Positions 17,254 through 43,860 of a stretch of 64,000 bases of DNA are shown piece after piece. The number at the start of each line of letters is the position of its first letter. Position 1 is the first letter of the stretch. The notes beneath the pieces were generated by a model. It was not told the DNA's origin. It saw only the letters and a list, made by a program, of their open reading frames with translations, and made no database searches. The position numbers were made by a program, and so were the translations under genes. The DNA comes from DASYKS01 sp035995205 (GTDB lineage: Bacteria; Acidobacteriota; Thermoanaerobaculia; Multivoradales; UBA5704): NCBI GenBank assembly GCA_035995205.1, contig DASYKS010000009.1, positions 111,545-175,544 on the forward strand. The letters run 5' to 3'.

Positions 17254-20200
17254 GATTTCGCCCTCGGCTCGTCCTCCGCCGGTCCGACCGATGGTCTTCG
17301 GTCCGGACGTCGTCTCCCTTCGAGCGCCGCGTGCCGGGCCTCGCCCCAGGCGACGGCGTCCGGTTCCGCGGCCTGCGGCGCGATCAGATGGCGGGCCAGG
17401 TCGCCGATCGTCGGGTATTCGAATAGCGCGGTCATCGGCAGGTCCCGGCCGATCGTCCGCCGCAGCTTGCTGTGAATGCGCAGCATGATCAGGGAGTGGC
17501 CGCCGAGGTCGAAGAGGTTGTCCTCGACCCCCACCGCCGCCACCCCCAACACCTCTTGCCAAACCGCGGCGATGGCATGCTCCAGCTCATTCCTCGGCGC
17601 GATCGAGCCGCTGCGCCAGGCGCCGAGCAGATCCGCCGCCTCGGGCAAAGCCGCACGGTCCAGCTTGCCGTTCCGGGTCCGTGGCAGCTCGTCCAGGCGG
17701 ACGAACCCGGCCGGGAGCATGTACTCAGTTAACCGGCGGCGGAGGAAGGTGCGCAGCTCCCGATCGGCCGGCAGGTCTTCGCCCGACGGCACGAGATAGG
17801 CGACCAGCCGCCGTTCCCCGGCGCGGTCCTGGCGCACCGCGGCCGCGCTCTCGCGCACGCCGGGATGAAGGGCGAGCTCTTGCTCCAGCTCCTGCAGCTC
17901 GACTCGGAAGCCGCGGATCTTGACTTGGCCGTCCCGCCGGCCCAGAAGCTCGATCCGGCCGTCCGGCAGCCAACGCGCCTGGTCGCCGGTCAGGTAGAGG
18001 CGGGCGCCGGGCTCGGGCGCGAACGGATCGGGGACGAATCGCTCCGCGGTGGCGTCGGGCCGGCCGAGATAGCCCCGGGCGAGGGTCGCGCCGCCGATGC
18101 ACAGCTCGCCGGGGGCGCCGGGCGGCACCGGGAGGGCGCCGTCTTGCAGCAGGTAGATCCGCACGCCCTTAAGCGGCCGGCCCACCGGGACGGTCGCGCC
18201 CCCGGCCGTCCCCGCCCCGTCCGGATCGGCCCGGCCGCAAGTCACGCCGACCGTCGCCTCGGTGGGACCGTAGTGATTGAAGACCTGGACGTCCGGGGCA
18301 AGAGCGTAGACCCGAGAGACGAGCTTCGGGTCCAGGGGCTCGCCGCCGAGCACCAGACGCGCCCGGGGCAGGATCGCCGCGGCGCCCGGGGACGAAAGTA
18401 AAGCCGACAGATGGGACGGGACGATCTTCAAGACGTCCACCGGCCGGCGCCGGCCGATCTCTTCCCAAGGCTCGGCGCCGGCGGTGCGCTCCTCGGTGAG
18501 GATCTCCAGACATCCGCCGGTCAGCAGCGACGGGAAGATCGCGGTGTTGCCCAGATCGGCCGCGAAGGTCGAGGCCATGGCGTAGCTAGCGCCGTCCGGA
18601 GGGTCCAGGCGTTCGACCACCGCGGCGACATAGGTCGCAAGCGCCCGGTGCTCGACCACCACCCCCTTGGGTGCTCCGGTCGAGCCCGAGGTGAACAGGA
18701 CGTAGGCGGCCGCCCCGGCGAGCGCCGACCGGCCGGTGGTGGTCTCGTTTGCCTCCGCGCCTTCGGTGGCGGCCCCGGCGCCGATCTCAAGCACCGCCAA
18801 CCCGGTCGGCAGCAGCTCGGGCTCCGGCGCCTCCCGGACCAGCACGAGCGAGATCCCGGCCTCGGCGAGGAGCACCCCGATCCGCTCACGGGGCAGCGTC
18901 GGATCGAGCGGCACGTAGGCTCCGCCGGCTTCGAGCACCCCGAGCAGGGCGACCACCAAGTCGAGCCCGCGCGGCATGGAGATGCCGACGCGTACCTCCG
19001 GTCCCACGCCGGCGCGGCGCAGTCGGCGGGCAAGACGCAGAACCCGCGCCGCGAGGTGCCGGTAGCTCAGAGCCTCCTCTTCGCAGACGGCGGCGATCGC
19101 GTCGGGGGTCCTGCTCACCTGGGCGGCGTACAGCTCGGGCAGGGTGACCTCCGGCGGGGGGGCGGTCCCGGCGCCGCTCCACTCCGTCAGCAGCTGGTGC
19201 TCCGCGGCCGGCTCCAGCGAGCGCAAGGCATGGCACGGTTCGAGCGGCGCGAGCGCCATGGCGGAGAGAACCTGCCGGTAGATTCCGCCCAGGCCCTCGA
19301 CGTACCACGGGGCGAGCTGCTCGCCGTCGTAGCGCAGCACCAGACGCAGGCGGTCCGAACCGGGATCCTGCACGAACGTCGTGCTCAGGGGGATGTTGGT
19401 CTCTTCCCAGCGCCGGGAGTCGCCCATGAGCTCGATCTGACCGGTGTCGAGCAGGTCGCGCAAGACGTGGAAATGGATGAAGTTGAACAGCACTTCGAAC
19501 AGCGGCTTGCCGCCCTGGCTCTGCTGAATGCGCGGCAGGGGATAGCGGCGGAATGGCAGCATCTCCCGCTCGGCGGCGAAGGTTCTTCGGACCCGGTCGA
19601 CCCAGGTGTCCGCGGGCGATCCGGAGGCTGGCGCGCGGAACGGGACCACGTTGAAGAACAGGCCGAGGACGCGGTCGCCGTCGAAGCCTTCGGGACGACC
19701 GCTGGTGACCAGGCCGGTCATGACCTCGGGGCCGCCGCCGATCCGGCTCATCGCCTCGAGGTGGGCGGTGAGCAGCACGCTCTTTTGCGGCACCGCCGAT
19801 CGGCGGGCGAGGCGCCGAAGCCCCTGCTCGACGGGGTCCGAGAGGTCGATGCCGATCGCGCGGATGCGGACGCCGTCCGGTCGTATCCCTCCTCCCCGGC
19901 GGAAAAGCGCGAAAGGCTTGGCCCCTTCGAGGTTTCGCGCCCAGAAGGCCCGGCATTCCGCCGACTCGGCCGCGGCGCGCTCCAGCGCGACGAAGTCGCG
20001 TACCGCGAGACGAAGCGGTCCGGCGGCCGGGGCCGGGCGGCCGCCGGCCAGGGCGAGGTAGGCGGCGAGCACCTCGGCGAGAAAGCTGTGCAGGCTCCAG
20101 CCGTCGAAAACGGGGTGAAACTCGGTGAACGTGAGATTGAAGCTCTCCGCGTCGCGGCGGTGAAGGTGGAAGCGCACCAGGGGCGGGCGCGCGAGGTTGA

Positions 20201-20580
20201 AGCTCTTTTGCTTCTCGTCCTCGACGAAGGCGTCCAGGGCAACCTCCTGCTCGGGCGGTGACAGGCGGGACAGGTCGTCCGCTCCCACCGCAACCGCGGC
20301 GGTTTCGTGGACCAGCTGCAGCGGCTCTCCGTACGTGGTCAGGTCGAAGGAGGTACGCAGGATCGGATGGCGATCGACCACCCGTTGCGCCGCCCGGGCG
20401 AAGGCTTCGGGATCGAACGGCGCCCGCAGCCGGCGGCTGTACACGTTGTGGTAGACGATCGAGGTCGGCGTGTAGCGCATGTGGTAGAGCATGCCGCCCT
20501 GGACCGCGCTCACCGGATAGGCGTCCTCGATGCCGGGCGGCAACCGTCGCCGGTCCTCCGGCGAGATCATCGAGAACGGC
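17250..20580 (-). other. module C*-A(Asp)-T of the minus-strand NRPS
   Basis: The C domain begins DAYPVSAVQGGMLYHM and its catalytic motif reads FHPVFDG, so the second (catalytic) His is kept while the first is Phe. The A domain lacks the usual FDxSVWE and reads FAADLGNT. Aligning on the Asp gives D-L-T, then K in VLKIVPS, V/G in RLVLGGE, H in NHYGPTE and V-G: DLTKVGHVGK, one change from the reference Asp code DLTKVGHIGK. Confidence 0.8.
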
Positions 20581-23500
20581 GCCGGCGACCCGGCCGTCGG
20601 GCTCTCCACCGTTCTTTCGACCTCCTGCACCAGGGCGGCGACGGTCTGGCAGGCGAAGAGCTGGGGCAGCGAGAAGCGCAACCCGCGCTCGGCGGCGAAC
20701 GCGTGGACGCGCAGGCTGAGCATCGAGTCGCCGCCCAGGGCGAAGAAATTGTCGGTGACCCCGACCCGGTCGAGGCCGAGCACCTGTGCCCAGATGTGAG
20801 CCAACACCTCCTCCGACTCGGTGCGCGGAGCCACGTAGGCCGTCTCTTGGTCCGGACGTTCCGGGCCGGGGGCCGGCAGCGCGGCCCGATCGAGCTTGCC
20901 GTGGTCGGTCAACGGCAGGCGGTCGAGAACCACGAAGGCGGCGGGTACCATCGGCTCGGGAAGCCTCTGCCGGGCGAAAGCCCGCAGGTTCCGGACCGTG
21001 GGAGCCTCCTTGCCGTCGGCGGCGACGCAATAGGCGACTAGGCGCCGGCCGGTCGCATCGTCCTGCCGCACCCGGACGACCGCCGCCGACACGGCGGGAT
21101 GACCGGCCAGGACGGCCTCGATCTCCCCCGGCTCGATGCGGTACCCCCGGAGCTTGACCTGGAAATCGCGGCGCCCGAGGTATTCGAGATCGCCGCCCTC
21201 TCGATAGCGCGCGAGATCCCCGCTCCGGTACATCCGCCCTCCGGGCTCGCCGTAGATCCCGCCCCAGGGATCGGGCAGGAATCGCTCGGCGGTCGCGGAC
21301 GGATCTCCGAGATAGCCGCGCGCCACCCCCGGCCCCGCGACGCAGATCTCGCCGGGTATGCCGGCCGGAACGAGACCGAGGAACCGATCGATCAGATAGA
21401 GCCGCAGGTCGGCGAGCGGGCGGCCGATGCGGCTCACTGCCAGCGTCGAATCCGTCCGTCGCAAGGGCCGCCAGGTCGCATGCACCGTGGTCTCGGTGAT
21501 GCCGTAGAGATTGACCAGCTGCGGCCGGCGGTCGTTCCGGCGTTCGAGCCAGGGGGCGAGCGCCGGGAGATCCAAGGCCTCGCCGCCGAAGATCACCCGT
21601 TCCAGGGCGGCGAAGGGCTCGCCCGCGGGCGTCGCATCCCGGGCGAGCGACTGAAAAGCCGACGGAGTCTGGCTCAGTACCGTCACCTGCTCGCGCCGGA
21701 GAACCTGGGCGAACGTTGCGGGCGAACGGGCCACCTCGCGCGGGATCAAAACCGCCTTGCCGCCATGCAGCAGCGCCCCCCACAACTCCCAGACCGAGAA
21801 GTCGAAGGAGAAAGAATGGAACACGGACCAAACGCCGGTGGCGCCGAAGTCCATGCTCTGCGCGAGCGCACGAAACAGGCGGGTCACGTTGCGGTGGCTG
21901 ACCACCACGCCCTTCGGCCGGCCGGTCGAGCCCGAGGTGTGGAGGACGTAGGCGGCGGCGTCCGGCAGCGCCCGGTCGGGAAGGTCGCCCTCCGGGTCGT
22001 CGTTTTCGGCGGCGGCCGGGTCTTCGGGGTCGAGCAAGATCAGCCGCGTGGCGGCGGGGAGCCGGTCGGCCGCCTCGGCAGGTGCCAGGACGATCGACGC
22101 TCCCGCGCCGGCCAGCAAGAGCGCCAGACGTTCGGCCGGATAGGCCGGATCGAGCGGCACGTAAGCGCCTCCGGCCTTGAGCACGGCCAGGATGCCGACC
22201 ACCGCCTCCACCGTGGCACCGGCCCAGAGGCCGATCGTCGTCTCGGGTCCGGCGCCGAGCCGGCGCAGCCCTCGGGCCAGCCGGTCGGCGCGCCGCGAGA
22301 GCTCGCCATAGGTCAAGGCAAATTCGCCTTCCGCCATCACCACCGCGACGGCGTCGGGTGCGAGACCGGCTTGACCCTCGAACCGTCGATGGAGGCACTC
22401 CCCCGGACCGCCCGCGGCCGTCGGGCGGTTCCATTCGATCGTGAGTTGGTTCCGCTCGACTTCCGTGAGCAGCGGCAGCTCCCCCACGGCGCGGTCCGGG
22501 CCGGTCGTGATGCCGTGGAGCAGCGTGGTCAAGTGCCCGATCAACCGGCCGGCCGTGGCGGCCTCGAACAGCTCGCTCCGGTACTCCACTGTGGCTTGGC
22601 AGTCCCGCTCGGTCGCCGTCAGGCTGAGCATGAGATCGAACTTCGCCGTGCCGGTGTCGAGGTCGGAGGCGACCAAGGTCAACCCGGGCAACAGCAGAGC
22701 CGGCGGGGGATCGCTACGGACCGCCAGGACCACCTGGAAAAGCGGAGCGTGGCTTGGGCTTCGGGGAACCTGGAGCGCTCGAAACAACGCCTCCAGCGGT
22801 AGTTCCTGGTGGTCGAACGCGCCGAGGGCAACCTCCCGAACGGCCGCCAGCAAGGCGCGGAAGCTCTGCCCGCCCGTGGGCCGCGCGCGCAGGGGCAGCG
22901 TGTTGACGAAAAAGCCGATCAGGCCCTCGGTCTCCTCGGCAACGCGGTTGGCGAACGGCGAGCCGACCACCAGATCCTCCGCTCCGGTGTAGCGGTGGAG
23001 CAGCGCGAAGAAGGCGGCGAGCAGAACGACGAACAGCGTCGCGTCGTTCTGGCGGGCGAGGGCCGCGAGGCCGGCGTTCGGATCGTGCCCCAGCGGGCAA
23101 GGGCCTACGGTCGCGCCCCGCGGCCCTTGGGCCGGCGGCCGCGGATGGTCGGTGGGAAGATCGAGGAGCGCGGGCGCGCCTTCGAGCTGGTGGCGCCAGT
23201 AGTCGAGCTGAGGGTCCAGCTCTCCGCTTTCCAGCCGGCGGTGCTGCCAGACCGCGAAGTCGGCGTATTGAATCGGCAGCTCGGGAAGAACAGGAGCGTG
23301 CCCGCGCGAAAAAGTGCCGTAGAGGCTGGCCAATTCGCGCATCAGCACGCCGGTCGACCAGCCGTCGGAGGCGATGTGGTGCAGGGTGAGAAGGAAGGTG
23401 TGCTCCTCGGGACTTTGGCGCAGAAGCGTGAGGCGCCACAGCGGGCCGCGCACGAGGTCCAAACCCCGCCGCGCCTCGCCGAACGCGAGGCGGTCGACCT

Positions 23501-23906
23501 CATGCCGGCTTCGTGGCGTGGGGAGCGCCGCGAGATCCGCGACGATCGGCCGCAGGTCGACCTCGCGGGCGGCCCATTGGACCGGCTCACCCCCCTCGTC
23601 CCGGAAGGTGGTACGCAGGATCTCGTGGCGCAAGGCGATTTCGCGGCAACTTGAAAACAATGCCGGAACGTCGACCGATCCTGAGAGGGCGAACGCCGAG
23701 CTGATGTTGTAGAGCGGAGACCGCGGTTGCCAACGGTCCAGGAACCAGAGGCGTCGCTGGGGCAACGAGAGCGGCGCCGGACCGGATTGCGGGCGCCGCG
23801 GCACGACGCAGCGGGAGAACGCGTCCTCTTCCTCGCCGAGCAGACGCTTCAACAGTTCGAGCTTTTCGGCCGAGAGGATTCCGCGCTGCGATGCTTCAGG
23901 CTTCAT
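17250..23906 (-). CDS. NRPS, C-A(Thr)-T-C*-A(Asp)-T, first gene of the minus operon
   Basis: This protein has 2218 residues and two modules. It has no loading or starter A domain: it begins with a full C domain (HHIASDGW, His about 176) after a short helix containing LELLKRLLGEEE. It must therefore receive a peptide from another protein. Module 1 is predicted to load Thr and module 2 Asp. The final carrier (Ser about 2138) would pass its chain to the KS of the overlapping downstream PKS. A strong AGGAGG ribosome site lies four bases before the ATG. There is no epimerase or methyltransferase. The divergent lipo-initiating NRPS starts 295 bp away. Confidence 0.95.
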   Translation of the reverse strand: MKPEASQRGILSAEKLELLKRLLGEEEDAFSRCVVPRRPQSGPAPLSLPQRRLWFLDRWQPRSPLYNISSAFALSGSVDVPALFSSCREIALRHEILRTTFRDEGGEPVQWAAREVDLRPIVADLAALPTPRSRHEVDRLAFGEARRGLDLVRGPLWRLTLLRQSPEEHTFLLTLHHIASDGWSTGVLMRELASLYGTFSRGHAPVLPELPIQYADFAVWQHRRLESGELDPQLDYWRHQLEGAPALLDLPTDHPRPPAQGPRGATVGPCPLGHDPNAGLAALARQNDATLFVVLLAAFFALLHRYTGAEDLVVGSPFANRVAEETEGLIGFFVNTLPLRARPTGGQSFRALLAAVREVALGAFDHQELPLEALFRALQVPRSPSHAPLFQVVLAVRSDPPPALLLPGLTLVASDLDTGTAKFDLMLSLTATERDCQATVEYRSELFEAATAGRLIGHLTTLLHGITTGPDRAVGELPLLTEVERNQLTIEWNRPTAAGGPGECLHRRFEGQAGLAPDAVAVVMAEGEFALTYGELSRRADRLARGLRRLGAGPETTIGLWAGATVEAVVGILAVLKAGGAYVPLDPAYPAERLALLLAGAGASIVLAPAEAADRLPAATRLILLDPEDPAAAENDDPEGDLPDRALPDAAAYVLHTSGSTGRPKGVVVSHRNVTRLFRALAQSMDFGATGVWSVFHSFSFDFSVWELWGALLHGGKAVLIPREVARSPATFAQVLRREQVTVLSQTPSAFQSLARDATPAGEPFAALERVIFGGEALDLPALAPWLERRNDRRPQLVNLYGITETTVHATWRPLRRTDSTLAVSRIGRPLADLRLYLIDRFLGLVPAGIPGEICVAGPGVARGYLGDPSATAERFLPDPWGGIYGEPGGRMYRSGDLARYREGGDLEYLGRRDFQVKLRGYRIEPGEIEAVLAGHPAVSAAVVRVRQDDATGRRLVAYCVAADGKEAPTVRNLRAFARQRLPEPMVPAAFVVLDRLPLTDHGKLDRAALPAPGPERPDQETAYVAPRTESEEVLAHIWAQVLGLDRVGVTDNFFALGGDSMLSLRVHAFAAERGLRFSLPQLFACQTVAALVQEVERTVESPTAGSPAPFSMISPEDRRRLPPGIEDAYPVSAVQGGMLYHMRYTPTSIVYHNVYSRRLRAPFDPEAFARAAQRVVDRHPILRTSFDLTTYGEPLQLVHETAAVAVGADDLSRLSPPEQEVALDAFVEDEKQKSFNLARPPLVRFHLHRRDAESFNLTFTEFHPVFDGWSLHSFLAEVLAAYLALAGGRPAPAAGPLRLAVRDFVALERAAAESAECRAFWARNLEGAKPFALFRRGGGIRPDGVRIRAIGIDLSDPVEQGLRRLARRSAVPQKSVLLTAHLEAMSRIGGGPEVMTGLVTSGRPEGFDGDRVLGLFFNVVPFRAPASGSPADTWVDRVRRTFAAEREMLPFRRYPLPRIQQSQGGKPLFEVLFNFIHFHVLRDLLDTGQIELMGDSRRWEETNIPLSTTFVQDPGSDRLRLVLRYDGEQLAPWYVEGLGGIYRQVLSAMALAPLEPCHALRSLEPAAEHQLLTEWSGAGTAPPPEVTLPELYAAQVSRTPDAIAAVCEEEALSYRHLAARVLRLARRLRRAGVGPEVRVGISMPRGLDLVVALLGVLEAGGAYVPLDPTLPRERIGVLLAEAGISLVLVREAPEPELLPTGLAVLEIGAGAATEGAEANETTTGRSALAGAAAYVLFTSGSTGAPKGVVVEHRALATYVAAVVERLDPPDGASYAMASTFAADLGNTAIFPSLLTGGCLEILTEERTAGAEPWEEIGRRRPVDVLKIVPSHLSALLSSPGAAAILPRARLVLGGEPLDPKLVSRVYALAPDVQVFNHYGPTEATVGVTCGRADPDGAGTAGGATVPVGRPLKGVRIYLLQDGALPVPPGAPGELCIGGATLARGYLGRPDATAERFVPDPFAPEPGARLYLTGDQARWLPDGRIELLGRRDGQVKIRGFRVELQELEQELALHPGVRESAAAVRQDRAGERRLVAYLVPSGEDLPADRELRTFLRRRLTEYMLPAGFVRLDELPRTRNGKLDRAALPEAADLLGAWRSGSIAPRNELEHAIAAVWQEVLGVAAVGVEDNLFDLGGHSLIMLRIHSKLRRTIGRDLPMTALFEYPTIGDLARHLIAPQAAEPDAVAWGEARHAALEGRRRPDRRPSVGPAEDEPRAKS
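20581..23906 (-). other. module C-A(Thr)-T of the minus-strand NRPS
   Basis: The A domain has FDFSVWE, VTVLSQTPS, VIFGGEA and NLYGITETTVH, giving the code D-F-W-S-I-G-L-V-H-K. The reference Thr code is DFWNIGMVHK, so Thr is the best call. The carrier has GGDS (Ser about 1061) instead of the usual GGHS. Confidence 0.8.
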
Positions 23907-24201
23907 GCATCCTCCTGGGATGACGGCAACGGAACGCGATTCCCGCGGTTCCCGAATCGGCCGCTTTCAGAACCTGCACATAAAGTTTCGCAAGACACTA
24001 CAGTGAAATCCTGAAGCACGCTATCGAAAATATTGTCTTGGAGAACTAAAGGAGCGGGTAGTCGCGCCGATTGAAGGAATCCTTTAGAGAAATTGGCCTT
24101 TGCGCCAATAGCGTTGATTCATTTTGCTATTTATTGCTCGACATAGGGTGTTAAGTTTAGTTGGCGTTTCTCTCATCCAGTCGGGATTGTATAGTTGTAC
24201 T
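23907..24201. promoter_or_regulatory. divergent intergenic region of the two synthetase operons
   Basis: This 295-bp stretch separates the two divergent operons and is the most AT-rich sequence in the biosynthetic part of the window. It contains an inverted repeat ATTGGC-6-GCCAAT at 24092-24109 and a shorter one, AAGGA-1-TCCTT, at 24074-24084. Either could be an operator. Promoter-like hexamers such as TTGCTC-17-TTAGTT (plus strand, from about 24134) are weak, and I could not settle on a start site in either direction. Confidence 0.45.
23911..23916 (-). promoter_or_regulatory. strong ribosome binding site for the minus-strand NRPS
   Basis: The minus strand reads AGGAGG, a perfect anti-16S match, four bases before the ATG at 23906. 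A second ATG just upstream is out of frame. Confidence 0.75.
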
Positions 24202-40562
<16,361 letters not shown>

Positions 40563-40566
<4 letters not shown>

Positions 40567-43500
40567 ACGAGACGGAAGAGAGGGCGCAGCGGCTCGAAGA
40601 CCAATTGGAGCTGCTCGAGCGCCTCATGGCCGAAGAGCAGGAGGCTCCGTTCGAGGTCGAGCCGGCGTTGCCGATCTTGGCGCGCCGGGACGACCTGCCG
40701 CTCTCGTTCGCCCAGCAGCGCCTCTGGTTCCTCGATCAGTGGGAGGGTCGGGCGGGCGCCTATACCCTCGCCCAGGCGTTCCGCCTGAAGGGACAGCTCG
40801 CCCCGGCGGCGCTCCGGCGGAGTCTGGACGAGGTCGTTCGGCGCCACGAGGTGCTGCGGACCCGCATCGCCACGGTGGCCGGTCGGCCGGTGCAAAGCGT
40901 CGCTCCGGCCGGCGCCGCGGGGCTGCCCGCCGTCGATCTCAGCGGTCTGCGCTCCGAGCTTCGCGAAGCCGAGGCGGCCAGCCGGCTCGCCCGCGAGGCG
41001 CGCGAGCCCTTCGATCTTGCGCGCGGGCCGTTGCTGCGCCTCCTGATGCTCCGGTTGGATGCTCGGGAGCACGTCCTGCTCTTCTCGATGCACCACATCG
41101 TCTCCGACGCCTGGTCGACCGAGATCTTGATCCGCGAGGTGGCCGAGCTCTACGCCGCCGCGCTGTCCGGCCGAGCCGCCCGGTTACCCGATCTGCCGGT
41201 TCAATACGCGGACTTTGCCGCCTGGCAACGGGCGTGGCTGGAAGGCGAGGTGCTGGAGAGCCAGCTTACCTATTGGCGCGGGCGCCTCGCCGGGGCGCCG
41301 GAGCTCCTGGAGTTGCCGGTCGATCGGCCGCGGCCGGCCTCGCCTTCGTTTTCGGCCGCCATCCGCGCCCTCGCGTTGCCACCGGACACGGAGCGGGCGC
41401 TCGCGGCGCTTGGCCGCAAGCTCGGCGCAACCCCTTTCATGGTGCTCCTCGCCGCTTTCCAGGCGCTTCTCGGCCGCCATTGCGGCTGCGCCGACCTGGT
41501 CATCGGCTCGCCGATCGCGGGCCGCACTCGGCCCGAGGTCGAGCGGCTGATCGGATTCTTCGTCAACACCGTGGCGCTACGCGCCGACCTCGCGGGCGAT
41601 CCGAGCTTCCGCGACCTCGTCGGCCGGGCGCGGACCGAAACCGCGGGCGCTTTCGCGCACCAGGATCTGCCGTTCGAAAAGCTGGTCGACGAGCTCGGTT
41701 TGAGCCGCACCTTGAGCTATACGCCGCTCGTCCAGGCGGTGCTCGCTTATGGCGACGACCATCTGGAGGCGCTGGAGCTTCCGGGGCTCCGGCTGGAGCG
41801 CTTGGACCTGCATTCGGGGCGGGCGAAATTCGATCTGGTGCTGGCGGCGACGCAGAGTCCGGACCGGTTCACGTTCGTCGCCGAGTACCGCACGGAGTTG
41901 TTCGACGCGACGACGATCGAGCGCCTGCTCGGTCAGCTCGAACGCCTCCTGGTCGGTATCGCGGCCGACCCGGAGTGCCGGGTTTGGACGATGCCGCTGC
42001 TCGGCGATGCCGAACGGCACCAGATGATCGTCGAATGGCCGGGCGGGACGGAGCGAGGTCGCGCCGGAGCAACGCTGGTCGCGGGTTTCGAGGATCGGGT
42101 CGCCCGGAGCCCCGTGGCGCCGGCGGTTTCCTGCGACGGCAGGTCGTGGAGCTATGACCAGCTCGATCGGCGGGCCAATCGCCTGGCCCACCGGCTTCTC
42201 GATCTGGGCGTCTTGCCCGGCTCGCGGGTCTGTCTCTGCGCCGAGCGCGGCCTGCCGTTGGTGGCGGGAATTCTCGGGATCTTGAAAGCCGGCTGCGCCT
42301 ACGTGCCGCTCGATCCCGCCTACCCCCGCGAGCGCCTCGCCTACCTTCAAGCCGACTCGGGCGCCCCCGCGCTGGTCGTCGGCCACGACTTGCTGGACCG
42401 ATTTGACGAGCACCGGGGGCCGCGGGTGGATCTCGACGAGGCGCTGGCCTCGGGTCCCGAGGACTGGCGGCCGGCGGTCGCGATCGACGGAGCCTGGCCG
42501 GCGTACGTGATCTATACCTCGGGCTCGACCGGGCGGCCGAAGGGCGTGGTGGTGACCCACGACAACGTCGTCCGTCTGTTCGCGGCGACCCGGGATTGGT
42601 TCGGCTTCACCGAGGGCGACGTCTGGACGCTATTCCACTCCTACGCCTTCGATTTCTCGGTCTGGGAGATCTGGGGAGCGCTTCTTTACGGGGGACGTTT
42701 GGAGGTGGTGCCGTACTGGGTGAGCCGTTCGCCCGAGGCATTCCTCGCGCTCTTGGAGCGCGAGCGGGTGACGGTGCTGTGCCAGACGCCCTCGGCGTTT
42801 CGCCAGCTTCAGCGCGTCGAGGCGGGCGACCCGGAGCTGCGGCCTCTGGCCCTGCGCTGGGTGATCTTCGGCGGCGAGGCCTTGGAGCCACGCAGCCTCG
42901 TCCCGTGGGCGGCGCGGCGCGGCACGGACCGGCCCCGGCTGATCAACATGTATGGGATCACCGAAACGACCGTCCATGTGACCTACCGCAGGGTGCGGGA
43001 CGGGGACATCGCAGGCACCGCCGCGAGCGTGATCGGGGTTCCGATCCCTGACCTTTCGATCTACGTGTTGGATCCTCGGGGGCGGGTGGTCCCGCCGGGG
43101 GTCGCCGGGGAGATCGTCGTCGGCGGACTCGGAGTGGCCACGGGTTATCTCGGACGTCCGGAGCTGACCGCGGAGCGCTTCGCGCCCGATCCTTTCGGCG
43201 TTGCCCCCGGAGCACGCCTCTACCGCAGCGGCGATCTCGGCCGCTGGCTGGCGATGGGCGAGCTGGAATATCTGGGACGCATCGATCATCAGGTGAAGCT
43301 GCGCGGCTTCCGGATCGAGCTCGGCGAGATCGAAGCGGCGCTGGCCGGGCACGCAGAAGTGGCGGATGCGGTGGTGTTGATCCGCGAGGATACTCCGGGC
43401 GACCGGCGCCTGGTCGCCTACGTCGTGGGTGCTGCCGGTGCGCTGCCGGATCGGGAGGAGCTGCGTGCCCATCTGGCCGCGCGGCTGCCCGACTACATGG

Positions 43501-43860
43501 TGCCCGCAGTGATCGTCGCCCTGGCGAGCTTGCCGATGACGCAGAACGGCAAGGTGGATCGTAAGGCCCTACCTCCGCCGCGCGCCGAGCGCCCCGCTCT
43601 CGCGACCGGCTTCGTGGTGCCGCGCAGCGAAACCGAAGAGGTCTTGGCGGGGATCTGGGCGCAGGTATTGGGAATCGACCGGGTCGGCATCGAGGACAAC
43701 TTCTTTGCGCTCGGCGGCGACTCGATCTTGAGCCTGCGGGTGGTCGGCCTGGCGGGCGAGCGCGGGTTGTCGATCTCGCTGCCCGAGATCTTCCAGCACC
43801 AGACCCTCGCGGAGCTGGCGGCGGCCGTGGGGCAAAGGGACGGCGAAGAGATTGCGCCGA
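40563..43860 (+). other. module C-A(Thr)-T
   Basis: Specificity residues come from FDFSVWE, LCQTPS, VIFGGEA and NMYGITETTVH. The N-terminal helix QLELLERLMAEEQEA is 9/15 identical to KLELLKRLLGEEEDA at the start of the minus-strand Thr synthetase. Confidence 0.8.

Noticed and set aside
17254..17562. N-terminal extension of the PKS
   Set aside because: It is a Gly/Arg-rich frame inside the carrier domain of the upstream NRPS; the TTGA overlap gives a better start just before the KS.
24124..24201. TTG 24124 as start of the lipo-initiating NRPS
   Set aside because: The added 26 residues are hydrophobic and unlike FAAL N-termini, and they would place coding sequence in the AT-rich promoter gap. 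It is still possible, since no good ribosome site distinguishes the starts.
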